A stretch of 18,674 nt of DNA from Kiritimatiellia bacterium (GTDB lineage: Bacteria; Verrucomicrobiota; Kiritimatiellia; UBA8416; JAIOPI01): contig JAPKCZ010000009.1 in the NCBI GenBank assembly GCA_028822745.1, positions 1 through 18,674 of the forward strand, given 5' to 3'. This document shows positions 1 to 7,270 of the stretch, one piece after another (the stretch's first letter is position 1; each line of letters starts with the position of its first letter). The notes below the pieces were generated by a model. The model was given only the letters and a program-made list of their open reading frames with translations. It was not told the DNA's origin and searched no databases. The translations under genes and the position numbers were made by a program.

Positions 1-240
1 TTTTCGTTTCTTGAGAAACGTTTTGTCTTCTTCGGCGGACCAAATTTCGACCAGCAATCCTGCTGCTGCCTGCCGGTCTTCCTCAAAATTCTCTAGAATA
101 ATGATTTTTGCCTGAACCGTTGCTTCTTCCATAACGATTGGAGGAACCGGAACGCCGGCGTACGATGTGCTGACGATCATCAGCGCTGCGCCAAGAGTCG
201 TCGCGAACATTGAGCGCAAAGAATATGTTTTTTGTTTCAT
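1..240 (-). CDS. Small secreted protein of unknown function, N-terminal part only
   Basis: An open frame of 80 codons runs from ATG at 240 leftward off the window edge. The first 28 residues look like a Sec signal peptide: a basic N-terminus (MKQKTYSLR), a hydrophobic core (TTLGAALMIVS) and a likely signal peptidase I site at TSYA|GV. The mature part seen so far is acidic and alternates hydrophobic and charged residues (KIIILENFEEDR, LLVEIWSAEEDK). There is no cysteine at the cleavage site, so it is probably not a lipoprotein. A GGGG stretch lies about 10 bases before the ATG and may be a weak ribosome binding site. It follows the TPR-PgaB-like gene on the same strand after 113 bases and may be co-transcribed or use its own promoter (306-335). 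I do not recognise the family; the signal peptide and frame are the only support. Confidence 0.6.
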   Translation of the reverse strand, partial: MKQKTYSLRSMFATTLGAALMIVSTSYAGVPVPPIVMEEATVQAKIIILENFEEDRQAAAGLLVEIWSAEEDKTFLKKRK

Positions 241-305
241 TATGAATCTACCCCGATCGAGTGGAGATCCCTCCCGTTTGAGAGGTCGCGAACGAAAACT
301 TACTA

Positions 306-335
306 AATGTACACCAGAAAGTTACAAAAAGTCAA
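306..335 (-). promoter_or_regulatory. Candidate sigma70-like promoter for the small secreted protein
   Basis: Read on the minus strand, TTGACT (plus 330-335) and TACATT (plus 306-311) are 18 bases apart, matching the -35 consensus at 5/6 and the -10 consensus at 4/6. The ATG at 240 would then have a leader of about 60 bases. The position, between the stop of the upstream gene (354) and this start, fits a promoter. Sequence match only. Confidence 0.35.
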
Positions 336-353
336 CTTACGTTGGGTGCCGGA

Positions 354-3300
354 TTATTCGCTTTTTACGACGATGATGTCTGGGGTCAGGACGTGTCGTG
401 CACCTGCCTCGGACAACTGAGCTTGGCGCTTACGGCTTTCATCGCCCCCGATATGGATGTCGGCGGAAGCGCTGTAGGGCTCGACCCGAAAGGCTGTTTT
501 TGTCAAACCATCAGCAATGTCATCGACTTTGGACACAAGTTGGCCAATCCATTTGCTGACATCTTCGGCTCCATGTGACTCCGGGCAAACCGAAACGACC
601 ACATAATCATAGGATTTCACAGCCTGTTCGTAATTTTGGGCCAACCACACCTTTGAGTCAGGGTTGAGTACGGCAGGCGCGAGCAAGACGCGCCCAAAGT
701 CCGTATTGTAGCGATATTTGCCAACGGATTGCTGCAGGGCCAAGATAAATTCGTCGATCTGGCGTGCTTTGAGGTCTGACCAGGCCGCCAGCTGCTCCTT
801 CGTCATGCTGGAGCGATTGCGTTCGCGAACACCCAGTTCGAAGAGGCAGGTCTTGAGGGCCTCGCGCGTATAATCCTCGTTATCGGTCAGGTAGGCGTCA
901 GATTCGAACAGAACGCCGTCAAATGTCACATGGGCGGCCAGATCACCATAGAGTGTGGACATCAGCTCGGAGGCCTCTTTGCTGAAAGGGGAGAGCCGTT
1001 TGTACCAACTCGTAAGGCTGTCTGTGCGGCCGCGGCGAAACGCGCTGACGTATAGGCCTGTTTTGAAAAGGGCAGGTGGCAAATGCACGCTCATCGTTGG
1101 CATCGCAATGTGAACCTTGTAGCCGGCATCCTTCAACACGCTGGCAATATGGCCTAAAATGTCCTCTTTAACAGGAAGGAGGCTGTTGGGGAAGTAGACC
1201 GAGGCCACATTTCCGATGCCGTCCGGGTCGTGATACCCTTTAAGGTAAACGGCGCCAGGGTTCTCTGCTTTGACGCGCTCCAGTAGTGCATTGATGTTAT
1301 CACGCGTGCGCTCACGGTCGCCGGTAGCAATTGCGTCGAGGTCAACAAAGAGGCCCTGCGACGGGTCGTCCAGCTGAATCCGTGGATAAGCTCGTTCGTG
1401 GAGGACCTTGGCGAGGTCGCCCAAGCCGCCCATGTTTTTGGCCTGCCAGCGCAGAATGACACGATCGCTGCCGGGTTGAGGAGAGAGGCCGTCGGCCAGG
1501 CCAAACATTAGGCCATAATCCGAATCGGTCGCGATTTTGACCGTTGTTTGGTTATAAGCCCCTTCGGGCCAGCTCACCATATCCAGAACGATGCCTGTTT
1601 CGTCCTGAAGGCGCTGGCGTGCGGCGTTCAGGTCGCCATCAATACGTTGCGTATACTCTTTTTCTGTTTCGTAGGTGCTGGTTTCGGCGTTGTACAGGCG
1701 CGTGACGGAGGCCAAATCCAAGCGGCCCTGCGGGTTGGATGCCACATGAGTAGCGAGTGTGTCGGCCATCGATGAGACCGTGACCAGTGCGTGTTGCCCG
1801 GCCTGCTTGATTTCGTCCCAGGACATGAACTCGGCATCCTTGCCGGAGGTGGTGTTGTCGGCAATCCACGACGTGGCGATGCCGACCACAGCGGGTGCGT
1901 CGTACTGTTCAAGAATGGGCAACACATTGTACAAGAATGATTTGTGGCCATGGTCAAAGGAGAGAAGCAGTGGGTTTTCAGGAAGCGGTGTGGCGTCACG
2001 CTTGGCGGCGGCAATGGCGGCGCTGCCCACAAAGTGGTAGTCGTGACCACGAAGATATTCCAGATGGCTGATCAATTCGGAGAGCGGCGTCGCGCTCGTA
2101 TCGGACGTTTTGGTTAGCGGCACATCATAATAGGCGAGGCCAACGACTTGCGATTCCGGCCTTGTGCGGGGAGACAGCGCGAGCCCAGAGGCGTTGCGGA
2201 GGCCTGATTTGGCCCTTTTGTCCGCTTTTTTCCATACCGCGCGTTGCGCGTTCATGGCTTTTCCAAGTTTCGCGACGACGTCGCCAGCGACACCGCCTTT
2301 GGCGTTTTGGGCCAATTCGAGGGCAACGCTCGTGCAGCCCAGCTCGGCCAAGGTCTTGATTCGCAAGTTGAGCGCGTCGGCGTGGTCAGGGGCGTGTCTG
2401 TTCGCAGCTGTCACGCTTTGGAGGGCGGCCATGGTGTCTCCCGCTGCGATTTTCGATTTGGCGTTCACAAACAACAGATCAGGGTTGGTTGGAAATTTCT
2501 GTAGCAAGTTTGCAATGCGCGCTTCGCTCAATTCGGCCCCATCCGACATGGCCAGCGATGAAACGATGCCGTTGGCAGCCACGGCGTTGTCCGGGTCGCG
2601 CTCCAAAACGGCCTGGAAGATCTTGGCCGACTGAGCGTACTGCTTCTGTGCGGCATAGGCTGCTCCGACTTTACTCAGCGCGTCATCCGACAGCGGTTTG
2701 GCGTCTTTTGCTAATGTTTCAAAGGTTTTGGTGAGGTGCGCGTGCTGCCCAGCCTTGCTGCCGGCCTGCACGTATGCTTCCACGATCTGCGGTGCCTGCT
2801 CGGAAAGTGTAAGCGCCTGTGACAGGGCCTCAAAAGCCGCTTGGGGTTTAGCTTTTGCGGCAGATTCAAACAATAACAGCGCCTGTATGGCTTCGATGTT
2901 GGTCGTGCCAGCATGCTGCTTGAGGAGCTTGTCGTAAATCGCGATGGCTTGTTTGGTTTCCTTGCGGATGCGATGAATACGACCTTTGAGTGCCAGCGCT
3001 TCGGTATCCTCTGGGTTTTCTGCAAGCCGGCTTTGGGCCACCTGCATGGCGTCATCGAGTTTCCCCGCCGCGATCAGGGCGTCGGGCTGATTCTGCGCGC
3101 TGCTGCCTTCATGTTTGAGCAAACTAAGGAAATTCGCCGCAAATTCGTCATCTGGCTGTAATTTGAGCAAATACGCATATGTCTCGGTTGCGCCGGCATT
3201 GTCTTTGACTTTGCGCTGGACCGCACCTTTAAGGCGCAGCAGCTTCAGGTCGTCTGGCGCGCCGGCCAGCCCGTCGTCAAGCCGCTGAAGGGCTTGGTCG

Positions 3301-3482
3301 AATTTCTGAGCTTTAAAAAGCGTCGTGGCCTCACCGTAAACCGCGGCCACGGCCTCCGGCGTATCGATGTCGCCGCTATCGGCGCGTGCAGTCATCGAAA
3401 AGAACGGGGCGCATGCTAAAACAAGGATGGCCATCGCACGTCTTGTTTTAGCGCCGACCGGGAAGTGTTGTCTAGTTTTCAC
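354..3482 (-). CDS. Secreted TPR + PgaB-like protein (degenerate polysaccharide deacetylase domain plus C-terminal glycoside-hydrolase-like domain)
   Basis: 1042 aa with a signal peptide (residues 1-34, cleavage near TARA|DS). Residues about 38-430 are a TPR superhelix (for example LLKLQPDDEFAANFLSLL, AVLERDPDNAVAANGI). From about 445 it follows PgaB, the periplasmic poly-N-acetylglucosamine deacetylase/hydrolase: PLLLSFDHGHKSFLYNVLPI around 505-525, the SWPEGAYNQ motif, then a C-terminal half with YLKGYHDPDGIGNV, YFPNSLLPVKEDI, RLSPFSKEASE, LFESDAYLTDNEDY and WLAQNYEQAVKSYDYV, all typical of the PgaB glycan-binding/hydrolase domain. The usual FDDG reads FDHG (D510-H511), and the SHTxxxH metal motif aligns by eye to SSMADTL (S571, L576), so the N-deacetylase is probably inactive. 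In PNAG systems the TPR (PgaA) and the deacetylase (PgaB) are separate proteins; here they are one chain without a porin barrel. No pgaC/pgaD is in the window. It probably acts in the periplasm on an exopolysaccharide. No clear Shine-Dalgarno precedes the start, but the signal peptide supports it. Confidence 0.88.
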   Translation of the reverse strand: MKTRQHFPVGAKTRRAMAILVLACAPFFSMTARADSGDIDTPEAVAAVYGEATTLFKAQKFDQALQRLDDGLAGAPDDLKLLRLKGAVQRKVKDNAGATETYAYLLKLQPDDEFAANFLSLLKHEGSSAQNQPDALIAAGKLDDAMQVAQSRLAENPEDTEALALKGRIHRIRKETKQAIAIYDKLLKQHAGTTNIEAIQALLLFESAAKAKPQAAFEALSQALTLSEQAPQIVEAYVQAGSKAGQHAHLTKTFETLAKDAKPLSDDALSKVGAAYAAQKQYAQSAKIFQAVLERDPDNAVAANGIVSSLAMSDGAELSEARIANLLQKFPTNPDLLFVNAKSKIAAGDTMAALQSVTAANRHAPDHADALNLRIKTLAELGCTSVALELAQNAKGGVAGDVVAKLGKAMNAQRAVWKKADKRAKSGLRNASGLALSPRTRPESQVVGLAYYDVPLTKTSDTSATPLSELISHLEYLRGHDYHFVGSAAIAAAKRDATPLPENPLLLSFDHGHKSFLYNVLPILEQYDAPAVVGIATSWIADNTTSGKDAEFMSWDEIKQAGQHALVTVSSMADTLATHVASNPQGRLDLASVTRLYNAETSTYETEKEYTQRIDGDLNAARQRLQDETGIVLDMVSWPEGAYNQTTVKIATDSDYGLMFGLADGLSPQPGSDRVILRWQAKNMGGLGDLAKVLHERAYPRIQLDDPSQGLFVDLDAIATGDRERTRDNINALLERVKAENPGAVYLKGYHDPDGIGNVASVYFPNSLLPVKEDILGHIASVLKDAGYKVHIAMPTMSVHLPPALFKTGLYVSAFRRGRTDSLTSWYKRLSPFSKEASELMSTLYGDLAAHVTFDGVLFESDAYLTDNEDYTREALKTCLFELGVRERNRSSMTKEQLAAWSDLKARQIDEFILALQQSVGKYRYNTDFGRVLLAPAVLNPDSKVWLAQNYEQAVKSYDYVVVSVCPESHGAEDVSKWIGQLVSKVDDIADGLTKTAFRVEPYSASADIHIGGDESRKRQAQLSEAGARHVLTPDIIVVKSE

Positions 3483-3493
3483 AAAAAAAGGAT

Positions 3494-3524
3494 AAGCCTG
3501 ATCGCGTGAAGTGCCAAGCCTGAT
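3494..3524 (-). repeat. 9-bp direct repeat in the leader of the TPR-PgaB-like gene
   Basis: AAGCCTGAT occurs at 3494-3502 and again at 3516-3524, 22 bases start to start, about two helical turns, so both copies would face the same side of the helix. Both lie between the candidate -10 (3533-3538) and the start codon (3482). A regulator site is possible but unproven. Confidence 0.35.
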
Positions 3525-3532
3525 TTACCCAG

Positions 3533-3562
3533 ATTTTACGATTTTTCGAGTTCGATCCACAA
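3533..3562 (-). promoter_or_regulatory. Weak candidate promoter for the TPR-PgaB-like gene
   Basis: On the minus strand TAAAAT (plus 3533-3538, 5/6 to the -10 consensus) is preceded at 18 bases by TTGTGG (plus 3557-3562), which matches the -35 consensus only in TTG. The leader would be about 45 bases. Weak; offered because the gene needs a promoter in this divergent gap. Confidence 0.28.
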
Positions 3563-3564
3563 AC

Positions 3565-3578
3565 GAGCCGGTCGGCTC
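3565..3578. repeat. Inverted repeat between the divergent promoters
   Basis: GAGCC (3565-3569) and GGCTC (3574-3578) flank GGTC. It lies upstream of the plus-strand -35 box and next to the minus-strand -35 candidate, where an operator acting on both directions could sit. TTTGTT follows on the plus strand, but no gene is read towards it from the left, so a terminator role is unlikely. Confidence 0.3.
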
Positions 3579-3600
3579 TTTGTTCGCACAATTCATAGGC

Positions 3601-3628
3601 TCGACAAATACGGTCTGAACGGCATAAT
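3601..3628 (+). promoter_or_regulatory. Probable sigma70-like promoter of the Exb-TPR-VWA operon
   Basis: TCGACA (3601-3606, 5/6 to TTGACA) and CATAAT (3623-3628, 5/6 to TATAAT) are 16 bases apart. Transcription would start near 3635, leaving a leader of about 43 bases to the chosen ATG at 3678. The ATG at 3627 lies inside the -10 box and so cannot be the start on this transcript. Confidence 0.5.
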
Positions 3629-3666
3629 GAACGTTTGCTTTGAAAACTGTTTCATGGAAACTATTC

Positions 3667-3671
3667 GGGAG
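3667..3671 (+). promoter_or_regulatory. Ribosome binding site that sets the ExbB start
   Basis: GGGAG ends six bases before the ATG at 3678. Neither of the upstream in-frame ATGs (3627, 3651) has a comparable site, and starting at 3678 gives a clean signal peptide (MILKRRRSGLLLASC...). Confidence 0.55.
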
Positions 3672-3677
3672 AATCGA

Positions 3678-4439
3678 ATGATACTTAAACGACGGCGATC
3701 CGGTCTTTTACTGGCATCTTGCAGTACCTTTATGATGGCGGCGTCAAGCCTTGTCGCTCAGACCGTGGAGGGTGCTACTGCCAGTCCTGCAGGGCTCACG
3801 TGGCGCGAAGTTTTGCGAAGCGGCGGCATTCCGCTCTATTCGATTGCGGGTCTTCTGTGTGTCATGTCGGTTCTTACGGTGGCGCTTGTGATTTATTTCG
3901 CCATTGTTCTACGCCCCAGCCAAGTCGCTCCGTTGGCGTTGGAGCGCAGCATTATCGACTCCATTCGCCAGGGCTCCCTTGATTCGGCTCGCAAGGCGTG
4001 CGAGCACCAGCCCAGCCCGTTGTCGGCCGTCACGCTCTCCGCCATGGATTACATGCGCGATGTTCCCAATGTTGATCCTTCTTTAATGAAGGACATCATG
4101 GAAGGCGAGGGTGCACGTCAGTCGGAAAGCATCCAAGGCCAAACCCAGTACTTGCTCGATGTCGCCGTTGTTTCCCCGATGGTTGGATTGCTCGGTACCG
4201 TGATGGGTATGATGCGTGCCTTCAGTGCCATCGCCACCGATATCGCCAGCGCCAAACCGATCGTGTTGGCTGAAGGCGTGTCGCAGGCGCTCTTGACCAC
4301 AGCCTGGGGCCTCACGCTGGGTATTCCAGCCATGATCGCTTTTGCCTTTTTCCGCCGCCGTTCCTCCATGGTGGTCTCTCATCTTGAATCAGCATCGACC
4401 GATGTGTTGATCGCGCTCCAAATTCGGAGAGAAGGATGA
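3678..4439 (+). CDS. MotA/TolQ/ExbB-family proton channel protein with N-terminal signal peptide
   Basis: 253 aa. The family forms the inner-membrane channel core that, with ExbD/TolR, turns the proton motive force into mechanical work on a periplasm-spanning partner. Residues 1-27 look like a cleavable signal peptide (RRR, then LLLASCSTFMMAASSLVA), followed by transmembrane segments at about 51-77, 160-185 and 205-226. The family core lies at 155-225: QYLLDVAVVSPMVGLLGTVMGMM and then the AEGVSQALLTTAWGLTLGIP block. ExbB, TolQ and MotA cannot be told apart from sequence alone; the signal peptide is typical of ExbB-like proteins in several non-proteobacterial groups. It is the first gene of a four-gene operon, and its TGA overlaps the next ATG. 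A longer form from 3627 is open but conflicts with the promoter and RBS. Confidence 0.92.
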   Translation: MILKRRRSGLLLASCSTFMMAASSLVAQTVEGATASPAGLTWREVLRSGGIPLYSIAGLLCVMSVLTVALVIYFAIVLRPSQVAPLALERSIIDSIRQGSLDSARKACEHQPSPLSAVTLSAMDYMRDVPNVDPSLMKDIMEGEGARQSESIQGQTQYLLDVAVVSPMVGLLGTVMGMMRAFSAIATDIASAKPIVLAEGVSQALLTTAWGLTLGIPAMIAFAFFRRRSSMVVSHLESASTDVLIALQIRREG

Positions 4440-4870
4440 ACTTCCGCAAACAGCGCGCCAACCCGGACCCCGGGTTTCAAATTGCGCCGATGATTGATGT
4501 GATTTTCCTGCTGCTCTGCTTCTTTATCGCCAGTCAGCTCTTTTCGCAGTGGGAAACGGAAATTGATATCACCCTTCCGACCGCCGAAACGGGGCAGATT
4601 CCTGAGCGGCTGCCGGGCGAAGTGATCATCAATATTCTCGAAGACGGCTCCAAGAGAGTAAACAGTCGTGCACTTGATGATGCCGGTCTCGAATCGTTGC
4701 TGACGCGCATTGTCAAATTGTTCCCCGGACAGCCGGTGCTCATCCGGGCCGACAAGCGCACGGACTATGAACACATTATCGGCGTGCTCGACATGTGTCG
4801 CAAACAGGATATCTGGAACATTTCCTTCGCTACGATTGCCGCGGAGGAACCTGCGCCAAGCGGTTCGTAA
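4436..4870 (+). CDS. ExbD/TolR-family biopolymer transport protein
   Basis: 144 aa with a short cytoplasmic N-terminus, one transmembrane helix at about 17-36 and a periplasmic domain. The helix carries the family signature APMIDVIFLLLCFFIAS, including the conserved proton-path aspartate D21. The periplasmic part keeps the ExbD/TolR pattern (a beta strand such as VIINILEDGS, then QPVLIRADKRTDYEHIIGVLDMCR). It pairs with the ExbB-like protein: the start overlaps that stop as ATGA, with GAGAGAAGG directly upstream as a close ribosome binding site, so translational coupling is likely. The last ten residues (EEPAPSGS) look disordered. Confidence 0.93.
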   Translation: MNFRKQRANPDPGFQIAPMIDVIFLLLCFFIASQLFSQWETEIDITLPTAETGQIPERLPGEVIINILEDGSKRVNSRALDDAGLESLLTRIVKLFPGQPVLIRADKRTDYEHIIGVLDMCRKQDIWNISFATIAAEEPAPSGS

Positions 4871-4924
4871 GGGACATCGGGCGGCGCATTAATCGCGTGA
4901 TGGAAGCGCTTTCGAATTAATCTC

Positions 4925-7270
4925 ATGAAGTCGGCCAACCACCATACCGTACGTGCTGCTTGCTGGGTCGGACTTGTCCTGCTGACCCACGCCGCTGCAT
5001 TCGGGAAGCCCGTTCTCGACGAAGAGGCTAAACGTCAACTGGCCGATGGCCTCTACGCGCGTGGCATGTACGAATTGGCCGCCGCCGAATACGCCGGGCT
5101 GCTTGAGCTGCATCCCGAATCGGGCCATATCGATGTGTGTACCTTTCGCATGGGTGAGTGCTTTCGGATCTTGGGTAAATCCGCCGACGCGGAACGCGCC
5201 TACCGCGTCGTGTTTACAAAATTTCCTGAGAGCGAATTCCGTTTCAAAGCCGGATTCCAGCGCGCCAACATTTTCTTGAGCGCAGGTCGCGAGGAGAACG
5301 CCGTCGATCTCTTTCAGGCCGTGCTTGATACCAAACCGCCATCCGATTTGGCCGCCGCAAGTTTGTACTTCAAGGGCGAAGCCCTGTTGACGCTGGAGCG
5401 CGAACGTGATGCGCGCGCGGAATTTCAAACCATCGTCGATAAATATCCCAAGACGGAATACTACGCCTATGCTCTGCTGAAGCTGAGTGCGCTGCTCGGT
5501 GCCGGCTCTGAAAACGCGGATCCCGTGAAGGCGATTCAATTACTTGAGCTTGCCAAGAAAAGCGCCACCACGGATCGTGTGCGCGCCGAGGCGCTCTATC
5601 AGCTGGCCGAACGCCATTTTGAGTTAAAAGATTACGAAAAGAGCGCGCCCCTTTATCAGGATCTGATGCAAACCTATCCTGGCGACGAGCGTGCGATACA
5701 AGCACGCTTACGCTCGGCGTGGGCGTCGCACAATGCGGGACGTTTTGCTGAAGCACTGAAAACGGCCGTCGCCGCCGCGAACGACAGCGCCGTGCCCGAC
5801 TGGCTCTATCTGAAGGCCAACTGTGAACGCCAGCTTGGCCACGGAACAGAAGCCGTCAAAACTTACGCGGCCCTATTGAAGGCGTTCCCTGAAGGCAACA
5901 TCCCAGACGCGGCACGCTACGAACTTGCTTTGACGCACTATCGATTGAAAAACTTCGAGCAGGCCGTCGCGTCATCCGAGGCACTGCGCGGCGAGGCGGC
6001 CAACAGCAAGGAAGCGCTCTGGCTTAAAGCCGAATCTTATGCCGCCTTGGGGCGTAACGATGAGGCCGTGCAATACTATCGCCTGTTGATTCGCGACTAT
6101 CCCGACTCTGACACCGCGTGCGATGCCAACTACCGCGTGGCCTATCAATTTCAGGAGAGCAAAAATTTACTCGAGGCCGCGCGTTACTACATGCACGTCG
6201 CTGACGCCTGCCCGACGAGCCCGTTGGCCGCCCAGGCGCTCTACGCGGCCGGGCACTGTCTCGCCGCCGAAGGCAAGCACGCCGATGCCGTTGCGGCGTG
6301 GGCTGCGCTCGTAAAAGACTTCGGTGCTAGCGAATATGCTGAAGAGTCGCGCTATCGAAAGGGGATGAGCGAGATCCATTTGGATCGTAATGACGTCGCA
6401 CTCGCCACCTTGCGCGCGTTGCTCGACGCGTATCCCAAAACCAGCTTTTTAGCCGATGCGAATTATTGGATGGGCATGCTCTTGCTGAAGTCCGCGAAGC
6501 TTCATGACGCCGATCTGGCCTTTCTGGCGTCCATAGGCGCCAAGCCACGCGAGGAACTGTTGCGCGAAGCGCAGTACCAACGCGCGGTCACGCTGCATCG
6601 TCAAAAGAAGTACGGTGCATCCGCCGAAATACTGCAACCGTTGCTTGATTCTCCAGTGCGTGATCGTCTGACGCCGACGTTCCTCGAGTGGTTAAGCATG
6701 TACCGTCTTGACCGCAACGAAATCGCGTTGGCGCTCACGCCAGCCATGGTGTTGGTCGAAACCGCTGATAGCAGCGATGTCTCGCAGCTGGGCTGGTGTC
6801 TCGTGGCGCGCTGTCACAAAGCCGCGAAACGTCCCGACGAAATGGCCGCCGCCTATAAAGAGGCGCTGGCGCTGAAAGAAGCAAACTTGCTCGCGGCCGA
6901 AGCCGCTCTCGCCTTGGGTGACTATCATGTCGGCCGCGAGGACGCCGACAATGCGATCGGCGTTTATGAGAAAGCCGCCGTCTGGGCGCAAGCTGCTAAC
7001 GCGCAGGGGATTCGCGCACGTGCTTACCTCGGATTGGGGCGCGCGCACAAGGCGCTGCTGAACCGTGAAGAAGCCGCGCGCTTTTTTATGAGCGTTGCGG
7101 TACTCTACGATGACCCAGACGTTGTGCCTGAATGCCTTTTCCGCAGCGCTGAAATTTATGCGCAACAAGGACAGACGGAAGCCGCCGAAAAAACCATGAC
7201 TGAACTTCGTGAACGCTATCCTCAAAGCGATTGGGCCAAACGCGCCACGCAGGAGCCACGCACACCATGA
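4925..7270 (+). CDS. Large periplasmic tetratricopeptide-repeat protein of the Exb-VWA operon
   Basis: 781 aa. A signal peptide covers about residues 1-27 (hydrophobic WVGLVLLTHAAAF); there is no lipobox cysteine. The rest is nearly all TPR helices, with many units that keep the small-residue and aromatic pattern: MYELAAAEYAGLLELHPES, AERAYRVVFTKFPESEF, YEKSAPLYQDLMQTYPGD, AVQYYRLLIRDYPDSDT, AIGVYEKAAVW, AEKTMTELRERYPQSDW. Many units resemble the YbgF/BamD-like class that ends in YP-S/D-S. In Tol systems the TPR protein CpoB/YbgF works beside TolA, so a scaffold role for the channel complex or its cargo is plausible but inferred. The gene starts 54 bases after exbD, with only a weak Shine-Dalgarno, and its TGA overlaps the next ATG. 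Two ATTAATC copies (4888-4894 and 4916-4922) lie in the short gap before it. Confidence 0.9.
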   Translation: MKSANHHTVRAACWVGLVLLTHAAAFGKPVLDEEAKRQLADGLYARGMYELAAAEYAGLLELHPESGHIDVCTFRMGECFRILGKSADAERAYRVVFTKFPESEFRFKAGFQRANIFLSAGREENAVDLFQAVLDTKPPSDLAAASLYFKGEALLTLERERDARAEFQTIVDKYPKTEYYAYALLKLSALLGAGSENADPVKAIQLLELAKKSATTDRVRAEALYQLAERHFELKDYEKSAPLYQDLMQTYPGDERAIQARLRSAWASHNAGRFAEALKTAVAAANDSAVPDWLYLKANCERQLGHGTEAVKTYAALLKAFPEGNIPDAARYELALTHYRLKNFEQAVASSEALRGEAANSKEALWLKAESYAALGRNDEAVQYYRLLIRDYPDSDTACDANYRVAYQFQESKNLLEAARYYMHVADACPTSPLAAQALYAAGHCLAAEGKHADAVAAWAALVKDFGASEYAEESRYRKGMSEIHLDRNDVALATLRALLDAYPKTSFLADANYWMGMLLLKSAKLHDADLAFLASIGAKPREELLREAQYQRAVTLHRQKKYGASAEILQPLLDSPVRDRLTPTFLEWLSMYRLDRNEIALALTPAMVLVETADSSDVSQLGWCLVARCHKAAKRPDEMAAAYKEALALKEANLLAAEAALALGDYHVGREDADNAIGVYEKAAVWAQAANAQGIRARAYLGLGRAHKALLNREEAARFFMSVAVLYDDPDVVPECLFRSAEIYAQQGQTEAAEKTMTELRERYPQSDWAKRATQEPRTP

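Noticed and set aside
3565..3584. GAGCC-GGTC-GGCTC followed by TTTGTT as an intrinsic terminator.
   Set aside because: No gene on the plus strand reads into it, the T run is short, and it lies in a divergent promoter gap, so an operator or chance repeat is more likely.
3627..3677. Longer N-terminus of the ExbB-like protein starting at 3627 or 3651.
   Set aside because: The ATG at 3627 lies in the -10 box, neither has a Shine-Dalgarno, and the start at 3678 has GGGAG and opens a clean signal peptide.
7231..7266. Earlier start for the VWA protein.
   Set aside because: It would overlap the TPR gene by 40 bases, lacks an RBS, and the ATGA overlap at 7267 with AGGAG upstream is the usual coupled arrangement.
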